From the NCBI RefSeq assembly GCF_030012605.2, contig NZ_CP114055.2: a stretch of 64,000 bases of DNA. One strand, written 5' to 3'. The notes under the pieces are model-generated. The model saw nothing but the letters and a program-made list of their open reading frames with translations, did no database searches and was not told the DNA's origin. Source of the stretch: Bergeyella_A cardium (GTDB taxonomy: Bacteria > Bacteroidota > Bacteroidia > Flavobacteriales > Weeksellaceae). The position numbers and the translations under genes are program-made. Shown piece after piece: positions 52,824-61,130 of the stretch (position 1 is its first letter; every line of letters starts with the position of its first letter).

Positions 52824-52871
52824 TTTTGTAAATACTTTATTTTAAATATTTTCTTTTTTTTAATCGTTAAT

Positions 52872-53147
52872 CTATTTATCGTCATAATGACCATATACAG
52901 ATAAAATAAAAACATAAACCTCATCATTATTTATCTTATATATAAGCCTGTCTTTTTTATTAATCCTGCGAGACCAATATTCAGAATAATCTCCTTTTAA
53001 TTTTTCAGGTTTTCCTGTCCCGGTTGTGGGATGTTCTCCTAACTCCATAATAAGTTTTTTAATCTTATTATAGCTGGTAAGATTTGTTCTCTTAAATTCA
53101 GAGATTTGCTCCTTTGCAAGATCTGAAAAGATAATATCAAACCTCAT
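52872..53147 (-). CDS. YoeB/RelE-family toxin (Txe-like mRNA interferase)
   Basis: 91 residues of the RelE superfamily. The order is F-S-D-L-A-K-E-Q-I-S-E-F, K-I-K-K-L-I-M-E-L-G-E-H-P-T-T-G-T-G-K-P-E-K-L-K-G, Y-W-S-R-R-I-N-K-K-D-R-L-I-Y and the end Y-G-H-Y-D-D-K with the catalytic His-Tyr typical of YoeB. Such toxins cut mRNA on the ribosome. It overlaps the antitoxin gene by 4 bp, the usual antitoxin-toxin arrangement. Confidence 0.92.
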   Translation of the reverse strand: MRFDIIFSDLAKEQISEFKRTNLTSYNKIKKLIMELGEHPTTGTGKPEKLKGDYSEYWSRRINKKDRLIYKINNDEVYVFILSVYGHYDDK

Positions 53148-53359
53148 AAACTCTCAAAAAAGGCATTGATTTCTTCTTTTGATTTTAGACGAGTTACTTT
53201 CCCCTGCTTCAATTGTTTTTCCGCAAGAGCAATTTCCTTTTTCATTTTCTCCTGTGGAATTTCTATTTCTTCAGAGGTTTTAAAATCAATTTTCATTCGT
53301 TTTAAGAACTCTAAAATGAAGTCTTTTTCTCTGTCTTTTATCTCAATTATAATATTCAT
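53144..53359 (-). CDS. Antitoxin of the YoeB-like toxin (DUF2683-like)
   Basis: 71 residues with a short beta strand (M-N-I-I-I-E-I-K-D), then E-F-L-K-R-M-K-I-D-F and a charged helical C-terminus with T-R-L-K-S-K-E-E-I-N-A-F-F-E-S-L, the typical toxin-binding tail. It is not a PHD/YefM-type antitoxin as usually paired with YoeB. It is predicted to neutralise the toxin and repress the pair. It starts 13 bp past the hpt stop, so hpt transcription may read into it. Confidence 0.82.
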   Translation of the reverse strand: MNIIIEIKDREKDFILEFLKRMKIDFKTSEEIEIPQEKMKKEIALAEKQLKQGKVTRLKSKEEINAFFESL

Positions 53360-53372
53360 TACATTTCACTTT

Positions 53373-53930
53373 TTAATGATTTATCCTACCCTCTGCCAAT
53401 TGGTAGAGATCGGGGAGGTTTCTGCCTCTTTCGTCATAGTCCAGACCATAGCCAAGTACAAATTTATTGGGGATTTCCTTTGCTACATAGTCTATTGTAA
53501 AATCCTTTTTGAATACTTCGGGTTTCAATAGAAGCGAAGCTACTTTCAAGGATTTTGGTCGCTGAGTACTTTTAAAATACTCAAACAGGCTCTCAATGGT
53601 ATTCCCCGTATCTACGATATCTTCCATCAGTATGATATGCCTACCTTCCACATCCTTGGTTAAATCCATTTTTTTATAAACAATCCCTGTAGATTGTAGT
53701 CCACCATTGTATGAACTCACTTGCAGGAATGCCACTTCGCATTCGCCAGGGTAATATTTCATAAAATCTGAGAAGAACATAAAGACACCGTTGAGAACTC
53801 CGATAAATACGGGTACTTCATTTTTATAATCTTCATAAACTCTCTCTGCAAGGGCTTTTATTTCCCTTTGCAGCTCTTCATTCGTAAGATAGGGCACGAA
53901 TTCTTTATCGTGAATTTGTATTGTTTTCAT
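53373..53930 (-). CDS. hpt: Hypoxanthine phosphoribosyltransferase
   Basis: 185 residues. The PRPP-binding motif is I-I-L-M-E-D-I-V-D-T-G-N-T and the purine pocket has K-F-V-L-G-Y-G-L-D-Y-D-E. It salvages hypoxanthine (and guanine) to nucleotides. The frame also opens at a TTG at 53942, but the ATG at 53930 fits the family better and lies at a normal distance from TATTTTTG at 53947-53954. Confidence 0.95.
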   Translation of the reverse strand: MKTIQIHDKEFVPYLTNEELQREIKALAERVYEDYKNEVPVFIGVLNGVFMFFSDFMKYYPGECEVAFLQVSSYNGGLQSTGIVYKKMDLTKDVEGRHIILMEDIVDTGNTIESLFEYFKSTQRPKSLKVASLLLKPEVFKKDFTIDYVAKEIPNKFVLGYGLDYDERGRNLPDLYQLAEGRINH

Positions 53931-53946
53931 TCTAAAATTCAAAGCA

Positions 53947-53954
53947 CAAAAATA
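53947..53954 (-). promoter_or_regulatory. TAnnTTTG -7 element of hpt
   Basis: TATTTTTG on the minus strand, 16 bp before the ATG at 53930. Confidence 0.6.
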
Positions 53955-53982
53955 AGATAATTATTGTATTCTAAGGAAAAAA

Positions 53983-54714
53983 TTAATGGCTATGCGCCAG
54001 ATGAGTAAGGTATGCCAAGGCGACTCCAAGCGTTACTAAAACGATTTTAGCCCAGTCCATCCTATGGTTTTTATTGCTTTCAAAAATAATAACCGAAGAG
54101 ATATGAATAAAAATCCCCCCTACCAAAGCTAAGAAATAAGGTTGCCAATTCGGATTAAAATACTTGCCTAAAACCACCCCCGCAGGCGATGCAAGTGCAA
54201 AAAGCAAAACAACCAATACTGATGGAAGTGTCCATTTTTTGCTGAATAAAAAGGCTCCTAATACGAAAGAAATCGGTAGGTTATGAACTGCAATCCCCAG
54301 CAGATAAGCCATTGAAACCTTATCCCCCGCAAGAGGAATACCCTCTATAAACGCGTGGATAAACAGCCCAACAACCAATGCCGAGGGCAGAATAGCCCTC
54401 CCCTCTTCCTCATTATGATGATGGATATGCCCGTGCTCAAAGCCCTTAGTAATGCTTTCCAAAAACATCTGCAAAATAACCCCCGCCACTACAAACAAAC
54501 CTATGCTGGAATGCGCTCCCTCACCGTGAAAATGCGCCTCCTCACTGCGAAAATGCTCACCATAAACCAAAGGAAAAACCTCATTCAGACAAATGGTAAT
54601 AAGAAATCCGGCACTTATAATAAGGAGCTGTTTTGCTAATTTTTCATTTTTTCCGAAAAAACCACCGAGCACAACTCCTAAAACCACACTGAGAATAAGT
54701 ATAAAATGAACCAT
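53983..54714 (-). CDS. ZIP-family divalent metal transporter
   Basis: 243 residues with about eight membrane helices. A His-rich cytoplasmic loop follows helix III (H-F-R-S-E-E-A-H-F-H-G-E-G-A-H and G-H-I-H-H-H-N-E-E-E), and helix IV has H-A-F-I-E-G-I-P-L-A. These are ZIP-family (PF02535) marks. It should import zinc or another divalent metal. Two TAnnTTTG elements lie just upstream (54720-54727 and 54734-54741). It is monocistronic. Confidence 0.92.
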   Translation of the reverse strand: MVHFILILSVVLGVVLGGFFGKNEKLAKQLLIISAGFLITICLNEVFPLVYGEHFRSEEAHFHGEGAHSSIGLFVVAGVILQMFLESITKGFEHGHIHHHNEEEGRAILPSALVVGLFIHAFIEGIPLAGDKVSMAYLLGIAVHNLPISFVLGAFLFSKKWTLPSVLVVLLFALASPAGVVLGKYFNPNWQPYFLALVGGIFIHISSVIIFESNKNHRMDWAKIVLVTLGVALAYLTHLAHSH

Positions 54715-54719
54715 TTTAC

Positions 54720-54741
54720 CAAAAATAAGAGGACAAATTTA
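54720..54741 (-). promoter_or_regulatory. Two overlapping-range TAnnTTTG elements of the ZIP gene
   Basis: TATTTTTG (54720-54727, only 5 bp from the ATG) and TAAATTTG (54734-54741), both on the minus strand. The nearer one would give a leaderless message; the farther one is the more normal. Confidence 0.5.
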
Positions 54742-54994
54742 CTATAAATAATATTTTTTTAAATAAAATAACCCATTTGATATTTAGCAGTAGTCTTTTA
54801 ATTTAAAATATATCCCTAATACTAAAGTATAACTTAATATTCATTCAAAGGAAAATTTTTCAAAGCCACAATTACTTCCTATGGTTTATCACCTAAATAC
54901 AGCAGGCGCAGCCTGTTAAGAAACTTTAACGGGTGAGGGTTTTCTTAGTTCAATGGAAATTATGATATTTGCACCTCAATTTAGAGTACAAAGA
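54742..54994. other. Divergent intergenic stretch
   Basis: About 250 bp, AT-rich. Small hairpins CAGGCGCAGCCTG (about 54901-54913) and GTTAAG/CTTTAAC lie before the outer-membrane gene. I cannot match them to a known leader RNA. Confidence 0.35.
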
Positions 54995-56287
54995 ATGAAA
55001 AAAGCAATCGTACTGACTTCTTGCCTGGTAGCATACTCGCTCAATGCACAAAGTATAGGCAATTCCCCTTATGCAGCGTATGGAATCGGTGATGTGAAAT
55101 ATGATAATTCGGTGGATATTTCCTCTATGGGAGGGATTTCTGCAGCTTATATCAATGATTTTAATGGGAAATTTAATTTTGATAACCCAGCAACGAATCA
55201 GAATTATGGACTAACGAGTTTATCCATTGAAGGTACGAATGAGAACAACTACTTCTCCTCCAACTATGGAGATATCAGCACGAAAAAGCACTCCACTTAC
55301 CTTTCTAATATTGCATTTGCATTCCCCATCACAAAGAAATTGAAGTTCGGTTTGGGCTATCAGCCTTACAGCTCCAAAGGATATACTATCGTACACCGTG
55401 AGGGTGCGAGCACTAGCCACTACAAGCTCAATAAATTCTCTGGTAGCGGTACTGTGTCATTGGTTCAGGGAGCGGTTTCTTATACCATTAATCCTAATTT
55501 TTCATTAGGTTTTAAAGCAAATTATCACTTCGGAAAACTTACCGATTTGGAAGAAATTTCATATTCAGATGCAGTGCTTATCAATGGCTATTCTACAACG
55601 AATACCATTAAGAGCTTCAACTTTACAACGGGAGCGGTATATCAGAAAAAGCTGAAAAACGATAGAAAACTCACTTTCGGTGCTACTTATACTTTTGGTT
55701 CTACAGGAAAATCAAGCGTAGATTATACCAACAGTACTTATTACTACCTCTCTTCTAATGAAAAAATGAATGAAACAATTCTCGACCAAAAGACGAGCAC
55801 TGGAAATAATTATCTCCCGCAGAGAGCTACTTTCGGGGTAGGCTATGGTAATGATGCCAAGTGGTTTGCCTCTACACAGTTTGATTATAAAAGTGGTAAT
55901 GATGTGCAGTTTATGGGCAAGCCTTTCCATTATGAAGATTCATATAAAATCTCTGCTGGTGGGTGGTATCTCCCGAACTATAACAACTTCCGAAACTACT
56001 TCTCTCGAGTAATTTATAGATTTGGTGCTTATTACGAAAGAGGTGGATTAAAACTCAACCCAAGCAATCAAGGCTCGGGTAACTTCATCAATGAATTTGC
56101 AGTAACCGCAGGAGCCTCCTTCCCCTTTGCGGATGCAAATATCAACAAACGAAGCTCCCTTGATATAGGAATTGAGCTCGGAAAAAGAGGAACTACGCAA
56201 AACAACTTGATAAACCAAACTTTTATCAACTTGAAAATAGGATTAAACTTCTCCGACCTTTGGTTCAGAAAAGTAGAATTTGATTAA
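54995..56287 (+). CDS. Outer-membrane beta-barrel protein (FadL/porin-like), uncharacterised
   Basis: 430 residues with a signal peptide (S-L-N-A-Q-S) and alternating aromatic-ended beta strands through the rest, ending F-S-D-L-W-F-R-K-V-E-F-D; the terminal Phe-rich strand is what an outer-membrane barrel should have. The start Y-A-A-Y-G-I-G-D is common in Bacteroidota barrel proteins found beside lptC. The ATG at 54995 is chosen by the signal peptide; an earlier ATG at 54953 adds residues that do not fit one. The lptC frame overlaps its end by 8 bp. Confidence 0.8.
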   Translation: MKKAIVLTSCLVAYSLNAQSIGNSPYAAYGIGDVKYDNSVDISSMGGISAAYINDFNGKFNFDNPATNQNYGLTSLSIEGTNENNYFSSNYGDISTKKHSTYLSNIAFAFPITKKLKFGLGYQPYSSKGYTIVHREGASTSHYKLNKFSGSGTVSLVQGAVSYTINPNFSLGFKANYHFGKLTDLEEISYSDAVLINGYSTTNTIKSFNFTTGAVYQKKLKNDRKLTFGATYTFGSTGKSSVDYTNSTYYYLSSNEKMNETILDQKTSTGNNYLPQRATFGVGYGNDAKWFASTQFDYKSGNDVQFMGKPFHYEDSYKISAGGWYLPNYNNFRNYFSRVIYRFGAYYERGGLKLNPSNQGSGNFINEFAVTAGASFPFADANINKRSSLDIGIELGKRGTTQNNLINQTFINLKIGLNFSDLWFRKVEFD

Positions 56288-56879
56288 TATTTTGAGAAAG
56301 AAATCAACATATAAAAATATAGTAGTTGCAGCAGCCTGCTCTGCTATATTTTTTGTCTTTACCTCCTGTGAGGACAACAATACCGATGTATCTAATAATC
56401 AAAAGAAAGATTTCCCCTCCCAAATACTCTACAATACCTATCTCATACAAAAAGATTCTGGAGAAATAAGCCTGAGATTTAAAGCCCCAATTATAGAAAA
56501 ATATGAACTGATAGACTCCCCCTATGTAAAAGCAAAAAAAGGTTTCTATCTGGAATATTTTGATAAGAAAAAGCCTGAAATACCTGGTAAAATATGGGCA
56601 GATTATGCTATATTCTACGAAAAAAAGAATTCCTACGAAGCCAAAGGAAATGTAAAAATCATAACCAATGATGGGACTTCATTTGCGACTAAAAGCATTT
56701 TTTGGGATAGAGAAAAACGGCAAATGCAAACTCAGGATACCGTATTCGTAATGGATAATAAAGGGAATACCCTTGTAGGAGCCAACGGTATGGTGGCAAA
56801 AGATGATTTTTCAGAATACAGTTTTTATAACAATTCTGGTGATTTTAATGCAAAGGAAATCCCACAGACGAAGAAATAA
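56280..56879 (+). CDS. lptC: LPS export protein LptC
   Basis: 199 residues from TTG at 56280, or 195 from the TTG at 56292; no ATG is available. The hydrophobic anchor (V-V-A-A-A-C-S-A-I-F-F-V-F-T-S-C) also fits a lipobox. The LptC fold is seen in F-K-A-P-I-I-E-K-Y, G-K-I-W-A-D-Y-A, A-K-G-N-V-K-I-I-T and R-Q-M-Q-T-Q-D-T-V-F-V. It links the LptB2FG ABC transporter to LptA in lipopolysaccharide transport. It overlaps the outer-membrane gene by 8 bp, and its stop abuts the stop of the convergent methyltransferase gene. Confidence 0.88.
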   Translation: MINILRKKSTYKNIVVAAACSAIFFVFTSCEDNNTDVSNNQKKDFPSQILYNTYLIQKDSGEISLRFKAPIIEKYELIDSPYVKAKKGFYLEYFDKKKPEIPGKIWADYAIFYEKKNSYEAKGNVKIITNDGTSFATKSIFWDREKRQMQTQDTVFVMDNKGNTLVGANGMVAKDDFSEYSFYNNSGDFNAKEIPQTKK

Positions 56880-58019
56880 TCACTCACTCAGCAGGACTTC
56901 CATACCAGCAACACTTTGAGTAAAAACAAGGTAACGCTCCCCTCCATCTGATATTTTGTACTTCTTTTTTATAGCATCAGGTTTTAGTGGATGGTTTTTA
57001 GAGATGATATTATATTTATCTCCTCGTTCTAATGTTTTAGGGTTAATTTTCGTTACTTTCAATATCCTGCCTGGAAAATTCTCAAACTTTTCACCAGAAG
57101 TATAGAGATGAGTATTCGGGTGGAGTTTGCTCAATGAAAACTGCTTGGCTACCTCTAAAAATGCACCAGATTTCAATATGGCATTATTCGGAATATACAG
57201 ATAAGCCTGAGGCTTGGAATAACTTACACAAACTGCTGAATCCCCATACTCAAGCTCAAAAGGAGCTTCATCGGTTTCAAGATTTACACAGCAGATTTTA
57301 GGATATTTAGTCCCTTTATTTATCAGTACCAAAACTTCTTTTACATCATTCTTTATTGCTACAATATGGATTTCACTAATATGCTCAATTACAGAAATGA
57401 GGTAAGAAATATCAATAAGCGGTGAGAGTTTTATAAGAGTTTTGTCTGAAATGTGAGCCAGCTGCTTCTGAATCTCCAAAATATTCGGTGAAAGATCTTC
57501 TAATAAGAAAACCTTTTTATCATCTGCACTTCGCCTTGCAGGGTCTATAAAAATGACATCAAACTTTCTATCATTTTCACTGAGAAAGGCCTCTAATTCA
57601 GAGTTGATAAAATGAGCATCTTTACCGAGCACTGCCCAATTGTGTTTTACGATATCCAACAGCTTAGAATTTCGCTCCACGAGTGTAGTTTCTTCAAAAT
57701 TCTGAGAGAGAAAATAGGCATCTATACCAAAACCAGAGGTAAGGTCGAGGAAAGTCTTCCCTTTTACAAGACGGCTTTTGTACCTTGCTGCCGACTCGGA
57801 GCTGGACTGTTCCAAATTAAGATGCGGTGGAAAAATAATATTCTCTCTATCCAGAAAAGGAAATTTCTTTCTGCATATCTGCTTGCCTTTAACCTGCTGA
57901 GCAATCTCCTGTATTGAAATATCATCAAAAGGAGATTTTCTTAGAAGTAAATCAACAATATCTACATCAATATTCTTATTAATGTAATCTTGAACTTCGG
58001 TTTTTAAGTAATTTTTCAT
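56880..58019 (-). CDS. Class I SAM-dependent methyltransferase with THUMP-like C-terminal part
   Basis: 379 residues. The SAM fold lies at about 85-190 with F-L-D-L-T-S-G-F-G-I-D-A-Y and the motif F-I-D-P-A-R-R, which resembles the D-P-A/P-[YR] motif of nucleic-acid base methyltransferases. The C-terminus (K-V-T-K-I-N-P-K, H-P-L-K-P-D-A-I-K-K-K-Y-K-I) matches the THUMP-like extension of a Bacteroidota family presumed to act on RNA; the substrate is not known. It is the last of three co-oriented genes (udk, ftsB-like, this), 15 bp after the ftsB-like stop. Confidence 0.85.
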   Translation of the reverse strand: MKNYLKTEVQDYINKNIDVDIVDLLLRKSPFDDISIQEIAQQVKGKQICRKKFPFLDRENIIFPPHLNLEQSSSESAARYKSRLVKGKTFLDLTSGFGIDAYFLSQNFEETTLVERNSKLLDIVKHNWAVLGKDAHFINSELEAFLSENDRKFDVIFIDPARRSADDKKVFLLEDLSPNILEIQKQLAHISDKTLIKLSPLIDISYLISVIEHISEIHIVAIKNDVKEVLVLINKGTKYPKICCVNLETDEAPFELEYGDSAVCVSYSKPQAYLYIPNNAILKSGAFLEVAKQFSLSKLHPNTHLYTSGEKFENFPGRILKVTKINPKTLERGDKYNIISKNHPLKPDAIKKKYKISDGGERYLVFTQSVAGMEVLLSE

Positions 58020-58034
58020 AGCTATTCATAGGAT

Positions 58035-58376
58035 TTAGTTTTTCACATTAACACTATCAGCTACAAGGATAAAGATTTCTTCATCGGGTTTCTTCATAAA
58101 ATAATTTTCACGAGCAAACCTTTCTTTTTCATCTTTATTTTCCATCAGAGTATTATAGAAAAGAGTATGTTTCTCATATTCACTCTTGTAATGTTCAAGC
58201 TGAGATTCATACTTCTTAATCTCCGAATTAAGATCATTAATAACGAGTAAAGAGCTATTATCAAATAAAATAATCCAAACTAAAAAAAGCACAAAAGTAA
58301 TGACATACTTATTGAGCACATACCGCTGTATATACTTAAAAGCAGAAGTTTTATTTGTAGGATTATCCGTACTCAT
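58035..58376 (-). CDS. FtsB/DivIC-family septum formation initiator
   Basis: 113 residues with one membrane helix (about 22-41) and a coiled coil (L-N-S-E-I-K-K-Y-E-S-Q-L-E-H) in the periplasm, then R-F-A-R-E-N-Y-F-M-K-K-P-D-E-E-I-F, the FtsB/DivIC tail. It joins FtsL and FtsQ/DivIB in the division complex. It lies 3 bp after the udk stop. Confidence 0.88.
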   Translation of the reverse strand: MSTDNPTNKTSAFKYIQRYVLNKYVITFVLFLVWIILFDNSSLLVINDLNSEIKKYESQLEHYKSEYEKHTLFYNTLMENKDEKERFARENYFMKKPDEEIFILVADSVNVKN

Positions 58377-58379
58377 CTC

Positions 58380-58994
58380 TTAGGATTTCTTTAATGAATT
58401 GTTTATAACTGTGGTTAGAAAGTCAATAGCTACATTATTATGTTTCATATTAGGCACTATAAGGTCGGCATCATTTTTAGATGGCTCTATAAACTCTTGG
58501 TGCATAGGCTTCAGTGTGGTTTGGTACCTGTGCAATACTTCTTCCAAGTCTCTACCTCTTTCCTGTATATCTCTTCGGATTCTTCGGATGAGCCTTTCAT
58601 CAGAATCGGTATGTACGAATACTTTAAGGTCAAATTCCTTCAAGAGTTCTTTATTCGTAAGTACTAAAATCCCTTCTACGATAAGGACATTTTTAGGTTC
58701 TACCAAGACAAAATCTCCCGTTCTGGAATGGGTTACAAAACTATATACAGGCTGCTCGATGCTCTCCCCATTTTTAAGCTGTTTTACATTTTTTACCAGG
58801 AGTTCAAAATCTATGGACTTTGGGTGGTCGTAGTTCAATGCCTCTCGCTCGGCAAGAGAAAGATGCTGATTATCGTGATAATAATTATCCTGAGAAAGGA
58901 CATTTACACCTTCTGTATTGAGTTGTTGTAAAATTTTATTAACTACGGTAGTCTTCCCAGAACCTGTACCACCGGCAATTCCTATAACAAGCAT
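58380..58994 (-). CDS. udk: Uridine kinase
   Basis: 204 residues with P-loop G-I-A-G-G-T-G-S-G-K-T-T, the L-S-Q-D-N-Y-Y and F-D-H-P-like N-Y-D-H-P-K-S-I-D-F, and the lid R-R-I-R-R-D. It phosphorylates uridine and cytidine in pyrimidine salvage. It is the first of a three-gene transcript with the division gene and the methyltransferase, under TATTTTTG at 59010-59017. Confidence 0.96.
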   Translation of the reverse strand: MLVIGIAGGTGSGKTTVVNKILQQLNTEGVNVLSQDNYYHDNQHLSLAEREALNYDHPKSIDFELLVKNVKQLKNGESIEQPVYSFVTHSRTGDFVLVEPKNVLIVEGILVLTNKELLKEFDLKVFVHTDSDERLIRRIRRDIQERGRDLEEVLHRYQTTLKPMHQEFIEPSKNDADLIVPNMKHNNVAIDFLTTVINNSLKKS

Positions 58995-59009
58995 TTAAAA
59001 TTATTTTAG

Positions 59010-59017
59010 CAAAAATA
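59010..59017 (-). promoter_or_regulatory. TAnnTTTG -7 element of the udk operon
   Basis: TATTTTTG on the minus strand, 15 bp before the udk ATG. Confidence 0.6.
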
Positions 59018-59035
59018 GAGAAAAAAACTAAAACA

Positions 59036-59061
59036 GAACGGCAATCAAATGATTGCCGTTC
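59036..59061 (-). terminator. Terminator of the DUF1573 gene
   Basis: Perfect GAACGGCAATC / GATTGCCGTTC stem with loop AAAT, then T-rich on the minus strand. Confidence 0.85.
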
Positions 59062-59088
59062 CACTGCATTACATATAACTATTAAATC

Positions 59089-59469
59089 TTATTTCTTAGC
59101 TGTATCTTCTACTATCCCCTGTATATAAACCACTGCTCTGCTGTTATTTGGGTCATTTGAGAAGACCTCTATAACTTTTTTAAATGGATTCACAAGGTTG
59201 GTATTGTAGTGTACAGATATTTTCCCTGTTTTCCCTGGAGCTATCGGTTCTTTCGTCCAAGTTGGTGTAGTACATCCACAAGCAGGTTTTACATTACTGA
59301 TGATAAGCGGTTTTTCCCCCGTATTCTTCACCACGAACTCTCGGTTTCCATCGCTTCCTTTCTTTATTGTACCATAGTCTACAATGGTTTTATCAAATGT
59401 AATAGTCTGAGCTGTAGCTATTGTTGTAAAGCCTGCTATAAATAATCCAATGAAAAATCCTTTTCTCAT
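59089..59469 (-). CDS. DUF1573 secreted protein (HYDIN/ASH-like fold)
   Basis: 126 residues with a signal peptide (A-T-A-Q) and a single DUF1573 Ig-like domain: F-D-K-T-I-V-D-Y-G-T-I-K-K-G, F-V-V-K-N-T-G-E-K-P-L-I-I-S-N-V-K-P-A-C-G-C-T-T, V-F-S-N-D-P. Function is unknown, though the C-G-C is kept in most members and could bind metal. ATG at 59469 fits the signal peptide; the longer frame contains the promoter element TACCTTTG (59499-59506). Confidence 0.9.
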   Translation of the reverse strand: MRKGFFIGLFIAGFTTIATAQTITFDKTIVDYGTIKKGSDGNREFVVKNTGEKPLIISNVKPACGCTTPTWTKEPIAPGKTGKISVHYNTNLVNPFKKVIEVFSNDPNNSRAVVYIQGIVEDTAKK

Positions 59470-59498
59470 AACGATGATATTTTTAAGTTTAATAAAAG

Positions 59499-59506
59499 CA
59501 AAGGTA
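59499..59506 (-). promoter_or_regulatory. TAnnTTTG -7 element of the DUF1573 gene
   Basis: TACCTTTG on the minus strand, 29 bp before the ATG at 59469. Confidence 0.65.
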
Positions 59507-59535
59507 ATAATAATTTTATAAGTTGAATGAAATAT

Positions 59536-59543
59536 TATATTTG
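59536..59543 (+). promoter_or_regulatory. TAnnTTTG -7 element of the lipoprotein gene
   Basis: TATATTTG, 27 bp before the ATG at 59571. It is divergent from the DUF1573 promoter, 29 bp apart. Confidence 0.65.
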
Positions 59544-59570
59544 TCCGCAAATAATTAAATACATCATAAA

Positions 59571-60017
59571 ATGAAAAAGATTGTTTTCAGCTCGGTAGTG
59601 GCATCAGCGATGCTATGGGCGTGCAACAAACCAGCACAAACGGAAGTAAGTAATGAAAATACCCCAGAAGATACCTCAGTAGTAGCACAAGAGAGGCCGA
59701 CAGGTGGTGATCAAGATGAGCACGGCTGTAACCCATCTACTGGAGAGACTTGGAGTAACTTGAAACAAACCTGCCTGCGCTTATTTGATGATGCTCTACG
59801 CCTCAACCCTGTCAAGCAAAAGGAAGGAGAAGCAGTAATCAGTGCATTTGTAGTCTTTAATGATGATAAGTCTAAGGTAGAAGTTTTCCTAACGAATGAT
59901 AATAAAATCCTCGATAAAACAAGTGAAAACACCTTTGCAGACGAACATTACAAATACGATGCAGCTGAAAAAGCGCTCTATATAGAGGGTGTAAAAAAGT
60001 ATACTGCAGAGAACTAA
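59571..60017 (+). CDS. Conserved lipoprotein, function unknown
   Basis: 148 residues with a lipobox L-W-A-C (Cys 18), an acidic linker and a C-terminal domain with two Cys (H-G-C-N-P-S-T-G-E-T-W-S, T-C-L-R-L-F-D-D-A-L-R-L-N-P-V) that may form a disulfide. I recognise the pattern as a small Bacteroidota lipoprotein family without a known function. It is monocistronic, with its own promoter and strong terminator. Confidence 0.72.
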   Translation: MKKIVFSSVVASAMLWACNKPAQTEVSNENTPEDTSVVAQERPTGGDQDEHGCNPSTGETWSNLKQTCLRLFDDALRLNPVKQKEGEAVISAFVVFNDDKSKVEVFLTNDNKILDKTSENTFADEHYKYDAAEKALYIEGVKKYTAEN

Positions 60018-60056
60018 TCTGCTGATTTAGTCAGAGACTTGCAATGCAGCAAAATG

Positions 60057-60090
60057 GTTTAGGCTCACCCTGCGGGTGAGCCTAAACTTT
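60057..60090. terminator. Strong bidirectional terminator
   Basis: Perfect 14-bp stem GTTTAGGCTCACCC / GGGTGAGCCTAAAC with loop TGC, then TTTT; between convergent genes. Confidence 0.92.
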
Positions 60091-60107
60091 TATCTATATT
60101 CTCTTAA

Positions 60108-61130
60108 TCAAAAACTAATATTCACCCCTATCATCTGATAGCTTCCGTATACCCCTCCTGAAAGTCGGATGCTGAGCTTCTTCTCTTCGGAGAGAGCAGA
60201 AGCATTCTTCACTTTGGTAATCCGCGTCTTTGCAATATTCTTCCCGATAAGGTAGCCTACGAAGAGTGCAATAGGATAATCAGATGCCCAATGTACCTTA
60301 CTCTGCATCATCTCAAAAGACATCAATGCGAGTAGTGAGTATCCAACGGGTTTCAGCCATTTTTTCTCTGGATAGTTTTCAGTAAGTACCGTGAGCGCTG
60401 CCATTGCCGTCGTAAGGTGTCCAGAGGGCATTGCATCATACTTTGGAGTATCTTTTTGATAGGCTGAAAAGCTCGGTGCAAATGTCCAATGGCTATGCCA
60501 TCTGCCTGCCTCAGCAGTGATGAAAGGGCTTTCCCTACCCGAAAGCCTCTTTATCGGTTGAACGAACAAACCCGACAGCGCAATACTCTCAATCAGTTGC
60601 AGAGAGGTGCTCACCGCTCTGTAATCGTTTTTCAGAAGTCCATAAGTAGCAAGCCCACCGCTGATGAGGATAAAAGTAGTACCATTGCCCACGAAATACA
60701 GCGCTGAATTTACATCAGCGGGAATGATTTTCAAAAATCCTAATTTCTTATAGGTATGCGCTTCATTAAATCCGATAGATTCACCAAAATTTCTACTCTC
60801 CCTGATAAGCCAAGGGTCGGCAGGGATAAGTGCAGCGGTAGCCCCCAAAGCTGCCAGACCATACGGATAATACGGTGCTGAAACTGCATCTACAGCGGTA
60901 TTCACAAAGTTTCTGGGGAGCTTATTCACAACATCCCAGAGCTTGGGCTTTTGGTAAATATAGGTCTCGGTATCGGAGATTTTTATATGCTGAGCGGCTT
61001 TATCCATCGGGGGAATTTCTCTCTCAATCTGCACAGTATCAGCAGGAGTGGTATTAATGGAAAGGCTATCATTCTCCTGAGCATACGCCAGTGCTCCTAT
61101 TAGGAGGAAGCAAATTTTAATTCTCTTCAT
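60108..61130 (-). CDS. PAP2-family phosphatase with long N-terminal part
   Basis: 340 residues with a signal peptide (A-L-A-Y-A-Q-E) and several membrane helices. The PAP2 motifs are weak at the first site (K-R-L-S-G-R-E-S-P-F) and clear at the second and third (M-P-S-G-H-L-T-T, S-K-V-H-W-A-S-D-Y-P). It probably dephosphorylates a lipid pyrophosphate such as undecaprenyl-PP or a modified lipid A. Its start overlaps the end of the upstream PAP2 gene by 14 bp, so translation may be coupled. Confidence 0.87.
   Translation of the reverse strand: MKRIKICFLLIGALAYAQENDSLSINTTPADTVQIEREIPPMDKAAQHIKISDTETYIYQKPKLWDVVNKLPRNFVNTAVDAVSAPYYPYGLAALGATAALIPADPWLIRESRNFGESIGFNEAHTYKKLGFLKIIPADVNSALYFVGNGTTFILISGGLATYGLLKNDYRAVSTSLQLIESIALSGLFVQPIKRLSGRESPFITAEAGRWHSHWTFAPSFSAYQKDTPKYDAMPSGHLTTAMAALTVLTENYPEKKWLKPVGYSLLALMSFEMMQSKVHWASDYPIALFVGYLIGKNIAKTRITKVKNASALSEEKKLSIRLSGGVYGSYQMIGVNISF

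Noticed and set aside
54890..54960. Possible riboswitch leader before the outer-membrane barrel gene
   Set aside because: Small hairpins are visible, but I could match no known aptamer core, and the promoter position makes it unclear that they are transcribed.
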